This document shows positions 7,128 to 16,030 of a DNA stretch of 64,000 nt, piece after piece. Under the pieces are notes generated by a model. That model did not search any database. It was not told the origin of the DNA and saw only the letters and a list, made by a program, of their open reading frames with translations. Both the position numbers and the translations under genes were made by a program. Numbering within the stretch: position 1 is the stretch's first letter; each line of letters begins with the position of its first letter. The DNA comes from Litoreibacter halocynthiae (GTDB lineage Bacteria > Pseudomonadota > Alphaproteobacteria > Rhodobacterales > Rhodobacteraceae), in the NCBI RefSeq assembly GCF_004365635.1, contig NZ_SOBH01000002.1, positions 434,001-498,000 on the forward strand. The letters run 5' to 3'.

Positions 7128-8555
7128 ATGAAATTGAAGCAGTTTTTCTGCGTTGGCCTGTTTGGCCTCGCGCTAACGTCATTCGTACCAGAGACAGGGT
7201 TCGCACAGAATCTGAAGGTGACCAACCAGTCGACGGCACGCAAACTCAATGTTGCAATCAACAGCGCCGTGGTCGTCGAAAGCGACGTCCCCTTCGCTGA
7301 ATTGTCCGTGGCCAACCCTGCCATCGCGGACATCGCGACCTTGTCGGACCGCACGATATATGTGCTGGGCAAATCTCCGGGTCGCACAACTCTGACACTT
7401 CTTGGACCGGATGGTCGCTTGATCACCAACGTGTCTGTGCGCGTATCGCCAGATCTGTCGGAATTCAAAGAGCGCCTTCGCGAAATCCTCCCAGGTGAGA
7501 AGATCGAAGTTCGCACCGCGAATGACGGACTCGTTCTGTCCGGCACTGTTTCTAGCATCGCAAAGCTCGACCGCGCGTTGGATCTCGCCGAGCGTTATGC
7601 GCCGGACGCCGTGTCCAACCTGATGAGCGTCGGTGGCACCCAACAGGTGATGCTGAAAGTTCGGTTTGCTGAAATGCGCCGCTCCGTCTCTAAAGATTTG
7701 TCCGCAAGCCTTGGTTTCCAAACCGCAGGCGGGACGTTCGGGGCAAACGGCTTCACCAACACGCTTCAAGCTGGCAACAACCCGACAACAACCTTCCCCG
7801 CCGGTGGCGGTGCTGGTAACGCGGTTTCAACCCGCGAACGTAACGGTGTGTTCTCCTTCGGGTTCGGCAGCGGCAGTCTTCGCGCTCTCGTTGTACTCGA
7901 AGCCCTTGAAACCAAAGGCCTTGTGCGCACTCTTGCCGAGCCGAACCTGACCGCCCTCTCTGGTCAGGAAGCGACATTCCTTGCAGGTGGTGAATATCCG
8001 ATCCCAGTTGTCGACGATGGAACGGTTAGCATCAGCTACAAACCTTTCGGTGTTGAGTTGAAGTTCACGCCAACCGTGTTGGACGAAGACATCATTAACC
8101 TCAAACTTGATACCGCCGTTTCGGGCATCGACTCTACTGTCGTTGTTCAGAACGAAGGTTTTGCGGTTAACGCCTTCTCCAAACGCGCATCTTCGACTGT
8201 AGTGGAAATGCGTGATGGCGAAAGCTTCGCAATCGCGGGTCTTCTTGAAGACGACTTCACCGATCTGGCTGGCCAGGTTCCGTGGCTCGGGGATATCCCA
8301 ATTCTGGGTGCATTGTTCCGCAGTGCGAACTTCGAGCGCCGTCAGTCAGAGTTGGTTGTCATTGTCACCGCACATCTTGTGTCGCCGACCCGTGGCAACG
8401 CCCTTGTTCTGTCAACCGACCGCATCCGCCCACCGACCGAGCGTGAATTCTTCCTGAACGGGAAAGTCGCACGCGAAGTTCGGACACGCCGCACATCGAC
8501 CGGCGAAGTGGCCCGCCAGGACTTTTCTGGCTCCTACGGCTATGTTTTGGAGTAA
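7128..8555 (+). CDS. cpaC: Tad/Flp pilus outer-membrane secretin CpaC/RcpA
   Basis: A 475-residue secretin. A signal peptide ends near GFAQ (residue 27). A pilus/BON-like N domain follows (about 35-105, with SDRTIYVLGKSPGRTTLTL), a second N domain to about 175, and a C-terminal secretin domain (about 235-410) containing TALSGQEATFLAGGEYPIPV and VPWLGDIPILGALFR, the hallmark end of the secretin core. It forms the multimeric outer-membrane channel for the pilus. The OmpA-like lipoprotein starts six bases downstream and may help it assemble or anchor to the wall. Confidence 0.95.
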   Translation: MKLKQFFCVGLFGLALTSFVPETGFAQNLKVTNQSTARKLNVAINSAVVVESDVPFAELSVANPAIADIATLSDRTIYVLGKSPGRTTLTLLGPDGRLITNVSVRVSPDLSEFKERLREILPGEKIEVRTANDGLVLSGTVSSIAKLDRALDLAERYAPDAVSNLMSVGGTQQVMLKVRFAEMRRSVSKDLSASLGFQTAGGTFGANGFTNTLQAGNNPTTTFPAGGGAGNAVSTRERNGVFSFGFGSGSLRALVVLEALETKGLVRTLAEPNLTALSGQEATFLAGGEYPIPVVDDGTVSISYKPFGVELKFTPTVLDEDIINLKLDTAVSGIDSTVVVQNEGFAVNAFSKRASSTVVEMRDGESFAIAGLLEDDFTDLAGQVPWLGDIPILGALFRSANFERRQSELVVIVTAHLVSPTRGNALVLSTDRIRPPTEREFFLNGKVAREVRTRRTSTGEVARQDFSGSYGYVLE

Positions 8556-8561
8556 TACCAG

Positions 8562-9209
8562 ATGCTTAAAACCTCTTCTTCAATCGCCCTGATCGCCGCA
8601 CTTACGGTCAGCCTCTCCGCATGTTCCAACTCTCGCAATGTTTTTGAGCGGGAAGCAGGCGGTGACCTTGATGAGGGCGGCTTCGGCAACCCCACCATGA
8701 CCAACACCTTGATCAGCAACGGGACGATTTCCGTTGCCGAGACTCTCGGCCGCCGTTTTGCGACGGATGTGAACACTCAGGTGAACTTCGAGTTCAATTC
8801 GGCACAACTTGACGCGAATGCGCGCGCCGCCCTGCTCGAACAAGCGAACTGGATCCGCCAATTCCCGGAAGTCCGCTTCCGCGTCTATGGCCACACCGAT
8901 CTCGTCGGCTCGAACGCCGCCAACAAGGCCCTCGGGCTACGCCGCGCAAATGCTGCTGTAAACTTCCTGACATCTCAGGGCATCAGCCGCTCTCGCCTCG
9001 AGGCCGTCGCTTCGTTCGGCGAAACGAAACCCGTGATCCTGACTGAGAGCCCAGAACGTCGCAATCGTCGTACTGTAACTGAAGTTACAGGCTTCGTGAG
9101 CAACCATCCGATGCTGCTAAATGGCAAGTACGGAATTATCGTTCAACGCGAGTATGTTCAGACCGCAAAGAGCCCAGAAACGCTCGCACGGGAAAGAATA
9201 GTGCAATAA
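8562..9209 (+). CDS. OmpA-family lipoprotein in the tad locus
   Basis: A 215-residue protein. A lipobox LSAC places the lipidated cysteine at residue 21. A linker is followed by a C-terminal OmpA-like peptidoglycan-binding domain (about 70-160: VNFEFNSAQLDANARAALL, then RFRVYGHTDLVGS and RNRRTVTEV). It would tie the outer membrane to the wall. It occupies the place where CpaD, another lipoprotein, often sits, so it may take over the secretin-support role; that is inference. Confidence 0.88.
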   Translation: MLKTSSSIALIAALTVSLSACSNSRNVFEREAGGDLDEGGFGNPTMTNTLISNGTISVAETLGRRFATDVNTQVNFEFNSAQLDANARAALLEQANWIRQFPEVRFRVYGHTDLVGSNAANKALGLRRANAAVNFLTSQGISRSRLEAVASFGETKPVILTESPERRNRRTVTEVTGFVSNHPMLLNGKYGIIVQREYVQTAKSPETLARERIVQ

Positions 9210-9246
9210 CGGAAATAATACCTCAGTTTTTCGCTAATTTAGCCCC

Positions 9247-9274
9247 ATTCTCGCCCCTTTTCCTAAGCATTCCT
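9247..9274 (+). promoter_or_regulatory. cpaE operon promoter-like element (weaker copy of the flp element)
   Basis: ATTCTCGCCCC at 9247-9257 matches the flp1 block for eleven bases. The second half is CATTCCT instead of GATACAT. The element is about 150 bases upstream of cpaE, and the intervening leader contains two hairpins. Confidence 0.4.
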
Positions 9275-9342
9275 TGTCATGAGATAAGCCACAATCCGCC
9301 CTAAGACGGCATGTTGGTTTAAATACCGCAAACAGTTGGCGG

Positions 9343-9399
9343 GGGCGCTAACCCTTATGAAAGGGTGCCCTCGTTAACACGAACCCGGCCGTGTTTTTT
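9343..9399 (+). promoter_or_regulatory. Tandem hairpins in the cpaE leader, attenuator-like
   Basis: Hairpin 1: ACCCTT (9351-9356) pairs with AAGGGT (9361-9366), extended by GGGC (9343) with GCCC (9367) across a bulge. Hairpin 2: AACACG (9376-9381) pairs with CGTGTT (9390-9395) and runs into TTTT, 20 bases before the cpaE ATG, so it resembles a weak terminator. GGGT of hairpin 1 could instead pair with ACCC at 9383-9386, giving mutually exclusive folds. Confidence 0.4.
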
Positions 9400-9419
9400 G
9401 GCCAAATGGGATTTGAGGC

Positions 9420-10676
9420 ATGACGAGCAGTGTAGCTTTACAAACCGAACCGGCGCCAATTTCAGCCTGTACCGTCGCTCGCGACGTTCAAAACTTCGAT
9501 CTTCTGATCGAAGATATGGAAACAGAGCTGGGTGAAGCATGGGGTGATCTGAGTTTCGAGGACGCAAACGCGTACTTGTCTCAGCCCGATGCCACGGATT
9601 TGCAGTTTATCGCCGTCGCGGTCGACAATTCCGACGAAGACAACCTGACACTTGTGGGCGACGTAATAGGTCGCGCCAAGGAAGTCGGTGTTAAAGTCAT
9701 CCTGATTGCAGAAGATGTGTCGCCAATTGCGCTGCACCAACTGTTGAAGCTGGGCGCGGACGACTTTGTCCCCTACCCGCTTCCAGAAGGCGCACTGCAC
9801 GACTCCATCGAACGCATTAACAAACCAGCTGAAGTCGCCGAGGCGCCTCAAATGCCCGCCACTGTCGAGACCGCGCCAGTGGTAACCGGCAAAGAGGGCA
9901 CCAATGAAGGCGTCGTTCTTCCAGTCCACGGCCTTGCCGGCGGTGCCGGTGCGTCCACCTTTGCGGTGAACCTGGCTTGGGAGCTGGCGACCGTCGACAA
10001 AAAATCCGAAGTAAGCGTGTGCTTGCTCGATCTGGATTTCCAGTTCGGCTCAAGCTCTACCTATCTTGATCTACCGCGCCGCGACGCTGTGCTAGAGATG
10101 CTGACTGATATCGACGGCATGGACGACGCGGTATTTCGCTCGACGCTTCTGACTTTCAACGACAAACTTCAGGTCCTCACGGCTCCTGCCGACATGATCC
10201 CTTTGGACATGGTCGGGCCGGAAGAAATCGAAAAGCTGGTCGAAACAGCACGTCGCAACTTCGATTATGTCATCATCGACATGCCATCGACGCTCGTTCA
10301 ATGGACCGAAACAGTTCTGGGCATGTCTGATGTCTATTTCGGGATGCTGGAACTTGATTTGCGTTCTGCGCAAAACACTCTGCGTATGGTGCGCGCCCTC
10401 AAATCCGAGGACCTACCCTACGAGAAAATTCGTTACGTGCTGAACCGTGCGCCGAAATTCACCGATTTGTCCGGCAAAAGCCGAGCGAAACGGATGGCAG
10501 AAAGCCTTGATATTTCCATTGAGCTGCACATGCCCGATGGCGGCAAACAAGTTGCACAAAGCTGCGACCACGGTCTGCCGCTTGTCGACACCGCGGCCAA
10601 GAACCCTTTGCGCAAGGAGATCGCCAAGCTGGCGCAATCTCTGCACGAAACAAATATGGCGGAAGCCACAGGATAA
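9420..10676 (+). CDS. cpaE: Pilus assembly ATPase-like protein CpaE/TadZ
   Basis: A 418-residue protein with an N-terminal receiver-like domain (about 15-135, LKLGADDFVPYPL) and a C-terminal MinD/ParA-like domain from about 165. TadZ proteins localise the Tad apparatus in the cytoplasm. The expected deviant Walker A is GLAGGAGAST at 171-180, which lacks both lysines of the ParA signature, so nucleotide hydrolysis may be lost or altered. Downstream DLDFQFGSSSTYLDL and VIIDMPS are the usual ParA-like switch segments. It starts the cpaE-cpaF-tadB-tadC run. Confidence 0.9.
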   Translation: MTSSVALQTEPAPISACTVARDVQNFDLLIEDMETELGEAWGDLSFEDANAYLSQPDATDLQFIAVAVDNSDEDNLTLVGDVIGRAKEVGVKVILIAEDVSPIALHQLLKLGADDFVPYPLPEGALHDSIERINKPAEVAEAPQMPATVETAPVVTGKEGTNEGVVLPVHGLAGGAGASTFAVNLAWELATVDKKSEVSVCLLDLDFQFGSSSTYLDLPRRDAVLEMLTDIDGMDDAVFRSTLLTFNDKLQVLTAPADMIPLDMVGPEEIEKLVETARRNFDYVIIDMPSTLVQWTETVLGMSDVYFGMLELDLRSAQNTLRMVRALKSEDLPYEKIRYVLNRAPKFTDLSGKSRAKRMAESLDISIELHMPDGGKQVAQSCDHGLPLVDTAAKNPLRKEIAKLAQSLHETNMAEATG

Positions 10677-10691
10677 CGGAAGGTTACCACC

Positions 10692-12131
10692 ATGTTTTCG
10701 CGCTACAAAAAACCAGGTGCCGATCCAAAGGCACAAGCAAACGCAGCACCGCAAGCAGCAGCGCCGAAAATCAGCGCCGCAAAATCCATGCGCAAGGCCG
10801 AGGGCAAGCCTCCAGTCGCGCCTGCCGAGGTGATTGCGCAAGACAAAGAACTCAAGCGCCGCCAGCGTCTGGAGGAGGTCCGCTCAGATCTTCACCACCG
10901 CCTGCTCGACAACTTGAACCTCGCCGCGTTGGAAAACGCACCAGAGGCTGACCTCAAAGCCGAAATCATTGCGATTTGCGCCGAGGGCCTTGAAGAGCAA
11001 TCCATCATCCTCACCAAGGACGAGCGGCAGACCCTACACGCGGAACTTTTTGACGAAGTCACGGGCCTTGGCCCGCTGGAACCGCTTCTGAAAGACGACA
11101 CCGTCAACGATATTCTGGTCAACGGCCCGAACCGCGTGTTCATCGAACGCGACGGTAAGCTGACGCTGACCAACACCCGTTTCAAAGACGAAAAGCACTT
11201 GCTTAGGATCATCGACAAGATCGTGTCCGCTGTGGGTCGTCGTGTCGATGAATCCAACCCGTACGTGGATGCGCGCTTGAAAGATGGCTCGCGTTTCAAC
11301 GCCATGGTTCCACCGATTGCAGTGGACGGCTCGCTCGTTTCCATTCGTAAGTTCAAGAAAGAAAAGCTGGCGATCGACGATCTCGTCAAGTTTGGCGCGT
11401 TTTCGGAAGAAATGGCCGCCTATTTGCAAGCCGCCGTCGCGTGCCGTCTGAACGTCATTGTGTCGGGTGGTACGGGTTCCGGTAAAACGACCACGCTCAA
11501 CGCATTGTCATCCTTTATCGACAATTCCGAACGCATCCTGACGATCGAGGATACGGCGGAACTTCAACTCCAGCAGGTCCATGTCGGCCGGATGGAAAGC
11601 CGCCCTGCCAACGTTGAAGGCAAAGGTGCGGTGTCCCAGCGCGACTGTCTCAAAAACGCCCTTCGGATGCGCCCTGACCGCATCATCGTGGGTGAGACGC
11701 GTGGCGAAGAAGTTATCGACATGCTGCAAGCTATGAACACCGGCCACGACGGCTCGATGACCACGATTCACGCCAACTCGGCGCGTGACGGGGTGTCCCG
11801 TCTTGAAAACATGATTGCGATGGCCGGTATCGAGATGCCGATCAAAGCTGTGCGCGCGCAAATTTCCTCGGCTGTGAACCTGATCGTGCAGGCGTCGCGT
11901 CTGCAAGACGGCTCGCGTCGCATGGTCTCGATCACCGAGATCACCGGCATGGAAGGTGACGTTATCTCCATGCAGGAAGTGTTCCGGTACCAGCGTTTGG
12001 GCCTTCAGCCCGACGGCAAGATTATCGGCCAGTTCACGCCAACAGGTGTGCGCTCGCACTATTCCGACCGGTTCAAGCAGTGGGGCTACGACCTGCCCGC
12101 TTCGATATACGAACCGATCGCAGCGGAGTAA
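10692..12131 (+). CDS. cpaF: Tad pilus secretion ATPase CpaF/TadA
   Basis: A 479-residue hexameric secretion ATPase of the CpaF branch. A disordered, alanine- and proline-rich N-terminus is followed by an N-terminal domain with [13 protein letters not shown] (121-133), Walker A GGTGSGKT (259-266), the Walker B region [10 protein letters not shown] (331-340) and the His box with MTTIH (356-360). It powers pilus extension, and in Tad systems retraction as well. It lies 15 bases after cpaE and 6 bases before tadB. Confidence 0.96.
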   Translation: MFSRYKKPGADPKAQANAAPQAAAPKISAAKSMRKAEGKPPVAPAEVIAQDKELKRRQRLEEVRSDLHHRLLDNLNLAALENAPEADLKAEIIAICAEGLEEQSIILTKDERQTLHAELFDEVTGLGPLEPLLKDDTVNDILVNGPNRVFIERDGKLTLTNTRFKDEKHLLRIIDKIVSAVGRRVDESNPYVDARLKDGSRFNAMVPPIAVDGSLVSIRKFKKEKLAIDDLVKFGAFSEEMAAYLQAAVACRLNVIVSGGTGSGKTTTLNALSSFIDNSERILTIEDTAELQLQQVHVGRMESRPANVEGKGAVSQRDCLKNALRMRPDRIIVGETRGEEVIDMLQAMNTGHDGSMTTIHANSARDGVSRLENMIAMAGIEMPIKAVRAQISSAVNLIVQASRLQDGSRRMVSITEITGMEGDVISMQEVFRYQRLGLQPDGKIIGQFTPTGVRSHYSDRFKQWGYDLPASIYEPIAAE

Positions 12132-12137
12132 CCAGTT

Positions 12138-13106
12138 ATGGAAATCAGTTTTGAGCCAATCCTTTACGGCATAATCTTCGTTGCCGTTCTGATGTTGATC
12201 GAAGGCGTCTACCTCGTGGTATTCGGCAAATCGATCAGCCTCAACAGCAAGGTGAACCGCCGCCTGGACATGATCCAGAAGGGTGGATCGCGCGAAAAGG
12301 TTCTGGAGCAACTCCGCAAGGAGATGAACCAGCACATGAATTCGGGCGGTATCCCGCTTTATTCCATGCTGGCCGACAAAGCCCTACGCGCCAACATCGC
12401 GTTTACGCCGACCGCGCTCATCGCGATGATGTTTGCGCTTGCGGCCGTTATCTTTGCTGTTCTCAGCCAAATGACAGAAGCCGCCGCCCCCGTGCGCGGC
12501 CTCATTGCGCTCGCGATGGGGATCGGTGCCGTCTATGTCTGGGTGAATAACAAATGCAAAAAGCGCCTTGCACTGATGGAAGAGCAATTGCCGGATGCCA
12601 TCGAGTTGATGGTGCGGTCTCTTCGTGTGGGTCACCCGTTTGCCTCGGCGATCAACATCGTCGCCAAAGAGGTCGCGGATCCGCTTGGCACCGAATTTGG
12701 CGTGATCGCAGATGAATCCGCCTATGGTCGTGACGTGTCCGAAAGCCTCAAGCACCTGGCCGAGCGTATGGACATGCAAGATTTGCGATTCCTCGCCGTG
12801 GCCGTGACCATTCAACAAACCTCCGGTGGTAACCTTGCCGAGATTTTGCACGGGCTTTCGCAGGTGATCCGTGCTCGCTTCAAACTGTTCCGCCGCGTGA
12901 AAGCCATCACGGCAGAGGCCAAATGGTCCGGCATGTTCCTATCCGCCTTCCCGCTTCTGGCGCTCGTCGGGATCAACATCATGGAGCCGGACTACTACAC
13001 CGAAGTCAAAGAAACCGAATTCTTCATTCCCGCGTGTATCGTTGTGGGTGTGTTCCTTGTGGTGAACATGGTTTTCATGCGCATCATGGTCAACATCAAG
13101 GTGTAA
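12138..13106 (+). CDS. tadB: Tad pilus inner-membrane platform protein TadB
   Basis: A 322-residue protein with an N-terminal membrane segment, a second pair at about 85-135, a T2SS F-type cytoplasmic domain (MEEQLPDAIELMVRSLRVGHPF to GGNLAEILHGLSQVIRAR) and C-terminal helices. TadB and TadC together form the platform driven by CpaF. It follows cpaF by six bases and precedes tadC by four. Confidence 0.93.
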   Translation: MEISFEPILYGIIFVAVLMLIEGVYLVVFGKSISLNSKVNRRLDMIQKGGSREKVLEQLRKEMNQHMNSGGIPLYSMLADKALRANIAFTPTALIAMMFALAAVIFAVLSQMTEAAAPVRGLIALAMGIGAVYVWVNNKCKKRLALMEEQLPDAIELMVRSLRVGHPFASAINIVAKEVADPLGTEFGVIADESAYGRDVSESLKHLAERMDMQDLRFLAVAVTIQQTSGGNLAEILHGLSQVIRARFKLFRRVKAITAEAKWSGMFLSAFPLLALVGINIMEPDYYTEVKETEFFIPACIVVGVFLVVNMVFMRIMVNIKV

Positions 13107-13110
13107 TGAG

Positions 13111-14094
13111 ATGCAGTTCATTGAAAATATCAACGCCTTGCTCGTCGACAACTTCGGGGAATTGGGCCCGCTGATCGCAGTTGGCTTGCTGGGACTCATC
13201 ATGGTTCTGGTCACTTTGCCAACCATGCTGAAGAAGCAAAAGGACCCGCTCGATCGCATCCGCGAAGAGGCGCAGCGCGCCAATAGTCGCTCGAAAAGCG
13301 GCGAAGGCTCGCTCCGGAATGCGAACGGTACCGACAAGCTCGACAAGTTCGCCAACTTCCTGGAACCGCAGGATGATGAAGAACTTGCGGGCATGAAGCT
13401 CAAGCTGCTTCAAGCGGGCTACAAACAAAAAACAGCGGTGCGCACATTCCACTTCGCGCAGTTCGCGCTTGGCTTGTTGTTTCTGACCCTTGGCCTGCTC
13501 TATGTTCTGATCCTCGGGGGCGACGACATGTCGACCCGTGATCTGATCCTGGCGATCGTGATCCCGGGTGGTGCAGGCTACTACCTGCCCAAGTACTGGA
13601 TCGAACGCCGCCGTCAGGAACGGCAGGACGAAATCGAAAGCGGCTTCCCCGACAGCCTCGACCTGATGCTTGTTTGCGTCGAAGCCGGTCAAGCGCTGGA
13701 CCAGTCAATCATCCGCGTAGCCTCCGAAATTCGCGCCGGTTATCCGGCATTGGCGGATGAATTCCAAATGGTCGCCAACGAGATGAAAGCTGGTAAGGAC
13801 CGGATCACCGTGCTGCGCGATATGGCCGAACGTGCCGGTGTGCCTGACGTATCCAGCTTTGTAACGGTGCTGATCCAATCGACCAGCTTCGGTACGTCCA
13901 TCGCAGATGCCTTGCGCGTCTATGCGTCCGAGATGCGTGACAAACGCGTTATGCGCGCCGAAGAGAAGGCAAACGTGTTGCCGACCAAACTCACCCTCGG
14001 CACGATGTTGTTCTGTTTGCCACCTCTTTTGATTATTTTGATCGGCCCGTCGATCTATGACATCTATAAGAACCTAAACGGTGGTGGCGGATAA
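13111..14094 (+). CDS. tadC: Tad pilus inner-membrane platform protein TadC
   Basis: A 327-residue T2SS F-type protein, paralogous to TadB. The central domain begins at FPDSLDLMLVCVEAGQALDQ and contains QSTSFGTSIADALRVYASEMRDKR, the family signature. Hydrophobic segments lie at about 15-35, 110-150 and 295-315. It is the platform partner of TadB. Its stop is two bases before the next start, so it is coupled to the TPR lipoprotein. Confidence 0.93.
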   Translation: MQFIENINALLVDNFGELGPLIAVGLLGLIMVLVTLPTMLKKQKDPLDRIREEAQRANSRSKSGEGSLRNANGTDKLDKFANFLEPQDDEELAGMKLKLLQAGYKQKTAVRTFHFAQFALGLLFLTLGLLYVLILGGDDMSTRDLILAIVIPGGAGYYLPKYWIERRRQERQDEIESGFPDSLDLMLVCVEAGQALDQSIIRVASEIRAGYPALADEFQMVANEMKAGKDRITVLRDMAERAGVPDVSSFVTVLIQSTSFGTSIADALRVYASEMRDKRVMRAEEKANVLPTKLTLGTMLFCLPPLLIILIGPSIYDIYKNLNGGGG

Positions 14095-14096
14095 TC

Positions 14097-14663
14097 ATGC
14101 GACTTTGGGTGGGTGCGATAGCAGTTGGACTTAGCCTCGCTGGATGCGAGGAAAAGGCCCCTTCGCTTGGCGAGGGGGCTAATCCGTTTCCGCCCACCGG
14201 AGACGTCGCCCGCCTTCAAGGCGTCGACGGGCTAAGCGTCGGTCACCAGCTTATGGCTGCCGGTCAGTTCGAACTGGCCCTCAAAGCCTACCTTCGCGCC
14301 GCAGGGGAACAGGGAACCACTGTCGATGTGCTCAGCGCGCTCGGCTCGGCCAACTTGAGGCTTGGCCGGCTTGGCCAGTCGGAAAAGCAGCTGCGCCGCG
14401 CCATCAAAATTGACCAAACCTTTGTTCCTGCTTGGAATAATCTTGGTGTCGTGCTGATGGAAACCGGCCGCGCCGGAGAGGCCAGCCGTGTTTTCAAGAC
14501 TGCCTTCGCCCTCGATAGTGGCAAATCTGACGAAATCAGGGAAAACCTGCGCCGCGCGCTCGCCAAGATTGAAAATCCTGCATATAGTCCAGAAAAAGAC
14601 GACAGAGCCTTTGACTTGGTGAGACGCGGTAACGGCCGCTACCTGATTTTACAGGCGCCCTGA
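14097..14663 (+). CDS. TPR lipoprotein, TadD-like (first copy)
   Basis: A 188-residue protein. Lipobox LAGC with lipidated Cys17, then tetratricopeptide repeats from about 55 to 150 (GQFELALKAYLRAAGEQGTT, LGRLGQSEKQLRRAIKID, NNLGVVLMETGRAGEASRVF). TadD proteins are lipoproteins that help the secretin assemble. A second TPR lipoprotein follows, so the TadD role may be divided between the two. Confidence 0.85.
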   Translation: MRLWVGAIAVGLSLAGCEEKAPSLGEGANPFPPTGDVARLQGVDGLSVGHQLMAAGQFELALKAYLRAAGEQGTTVDVLSALGSANLRLGRLGQSEKQLRRAIKIDQTFVPAWNNLGVVLMETGRAGEASRVFKTAFALDSGKSDEIRENLRRALAKIENPAYSPEKDDRAFDLVRRGNGRYLILQAP

Positions 14664-14700
14664 ACAAAAAGGCCATTGAGAGCAGAGTAGAGGACGCCCC

Positions 14701-15546
14701 ATGCGCCATATGAAGACAGGAATGCTGTGTCTTATCAGCGTTGTAGCCCTAACCGCTTGTGATAAAGGTGGCAAAGGCGAGTACAGCAAAACCCTCAAAA
14801 ACGTCAATGTTATCGATGAGAGCAATCTCAACGACATCATGCTTACGGTCGCTGACCCCAATGAGGCGGTGACCTATTTCCAGAAGGCTAGTCGTGACGA
14901 TCCCGACCGTCTTGACCTGCAACGCGGCCTCGGCCAATCGCTGCTGCGCGCCAAACGCGCGACGGAAGCCGGTGTTGTCTGGGCAAAAGTCATAAAGCAC
15001 CCCGACGCGAACAACGACGATCAAGTCTTTTACGCCAATGCTTTGGTCCGCCAGGGCGAGTGGAAGAAAGCCGAAAAAGCGCTTGATGCAGTTCCGCCGA
15101 CATATGAAACCTTCGAGCGGTACCGCCTCGAAGCAATCATCGCGGACACCAACAAAGAGTGGAAAAAAGCCGATAGTTTCTACCAAACGGCTGTTGGCCT
15201 GACCACCACACCCGGATCAGTGCTCAACAACTGGGGTTTCTCGAAACTGACCCGCGGTGACTATGACGAAGCCGAGCGTCTGTTCGGCGAAGCCATCACC
15301 TATGATCCAAGCCTGTTTACCGCGAAAAACAACCTCGTGCTCGCGCGTGGAGCCCGCAAGAACTACACGCTTCCGATCATCCAGATCACACAGGTCGAAC
15401 GCGCGCAGTTGCTGCACACCATGGCCCTGACGGCCATCAAGCAAGGCGACACGCAGACCGGCAAAACCCTGCTGGAAGAAGCAATCGAGACCCATCCGCA
15501 GCACTTCGAGGCAGCGATCCGCTCCTTGCGCACGCTCGAAAGCTAA
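14701..15546 (+). CDS. TPR lipoprotein, TadD-like (second copy)
   Basis: A 281-residue protein. Lipobox LTAC (Cys20 from the first ATG), then several TPR units (about 55-130, 170-215 with NNWGFSKLTRGDYDEAERLFGEAI, and 235-275). The second start codon (14710) would give a shorter, still acceptable signal peptide. It is larger than the preceding TPR protein and not a simple duplicate of it. It precedes the prepilin peptidase by four bases, within the tad operon. Confidence 0.85.
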   Translation: MRHMKTGMLCLISVVALTACDKGGKGEYSKTLKNVNVIDESNLNDIMLTVADPNEAVTYFQKASRDDPDRLDLQRGLGQSLLRAKRATEAGVVWAKVIKHPDANNDDQVFYANALVRQGEWKKAEKALDAVPPTYETFERYRLEAIIADTNKEWKKADSFYQTAVGLTTTPGSVLNNWGFSKLTRGDYDEAERLFGEAITYDPSLFTAKNNLVLARGARKNYTLPIIQITQVERAQLLHTMALTAIKQGDTQTGKTLLEEAIETHPQHFEAAIRSLRTLES

Positions 15547-15550
15547 ATCT

Positions 15551-16030
15551 ATGGCGACCTTCGCGTTATGGTCCCTGCCCTTGGCGACCCTCATTTGCAT
15601 GTGGGTCGCCTGGAGCGACCTCGCCCGCATGAAAATTCCCAACAAGGCCGTGCTCGCATTGCTCGCGGTCTTTGTGGTGGTTGGTCTTCTAACCCTGCCG
15701 CTAGAGGTATATCTGTGGCGCTACGCCCATTTTGCAATCATTCTGGCCATCGGCTTCTTGATGACCATCACCGGATTGGTCGGTGCGGGTGATGCTAAGT
15801 TCGCCGCCGCGATGGCCCCGTTTGTCGCTGTCATTGACGGCACCTTTGTGGCCGCCATCTTCGCGGTCACGACGATTGTTGCATTCATCTTGCACCGCTT
15901 GGCGCGTATTTCACCGCTGCGCAAGCTTGCCCCGAACTGGGAAAGCTGGGAGCGTACACGCGACTTCCCGATGGGCCTTCCGCTCGCCGTAACCCTCATC
16001 GTCTATCTGGCGCGCACAGCCTTTCTTTAG
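15551..16030 (+). CDS. cpaA: Prepilin peptidase CpaA/TadV (A24 family)
   Basis: A 159-residue membrane aspartyl peptidase without the methylase domain, as usual for the Tad type. The two catalytic aspartates are D23 in WSDLARMKIPN and D81 in the GAGD motif. It would cut the three Flp prepilins after the leader glycine. It is the last plus-strand gene of the core tad cluster and its 3' end overlaps the convergent GT-C-like gene by four bases. Confidence 0.93.
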   Translation: MATFALWSLPLATLICMWVAWSDLARMKIPNKAVLALLAVFVVVGLLTLPLEVYLWRYAHFAIILAIGFLMTITGLVGAGDAKFAAAMAPFVAVIDGTFVAAIFAVTTIVAFILHRLARISPLRKLAPNWESWERTRDFPMGLPLAVTLIVYLARTAFL

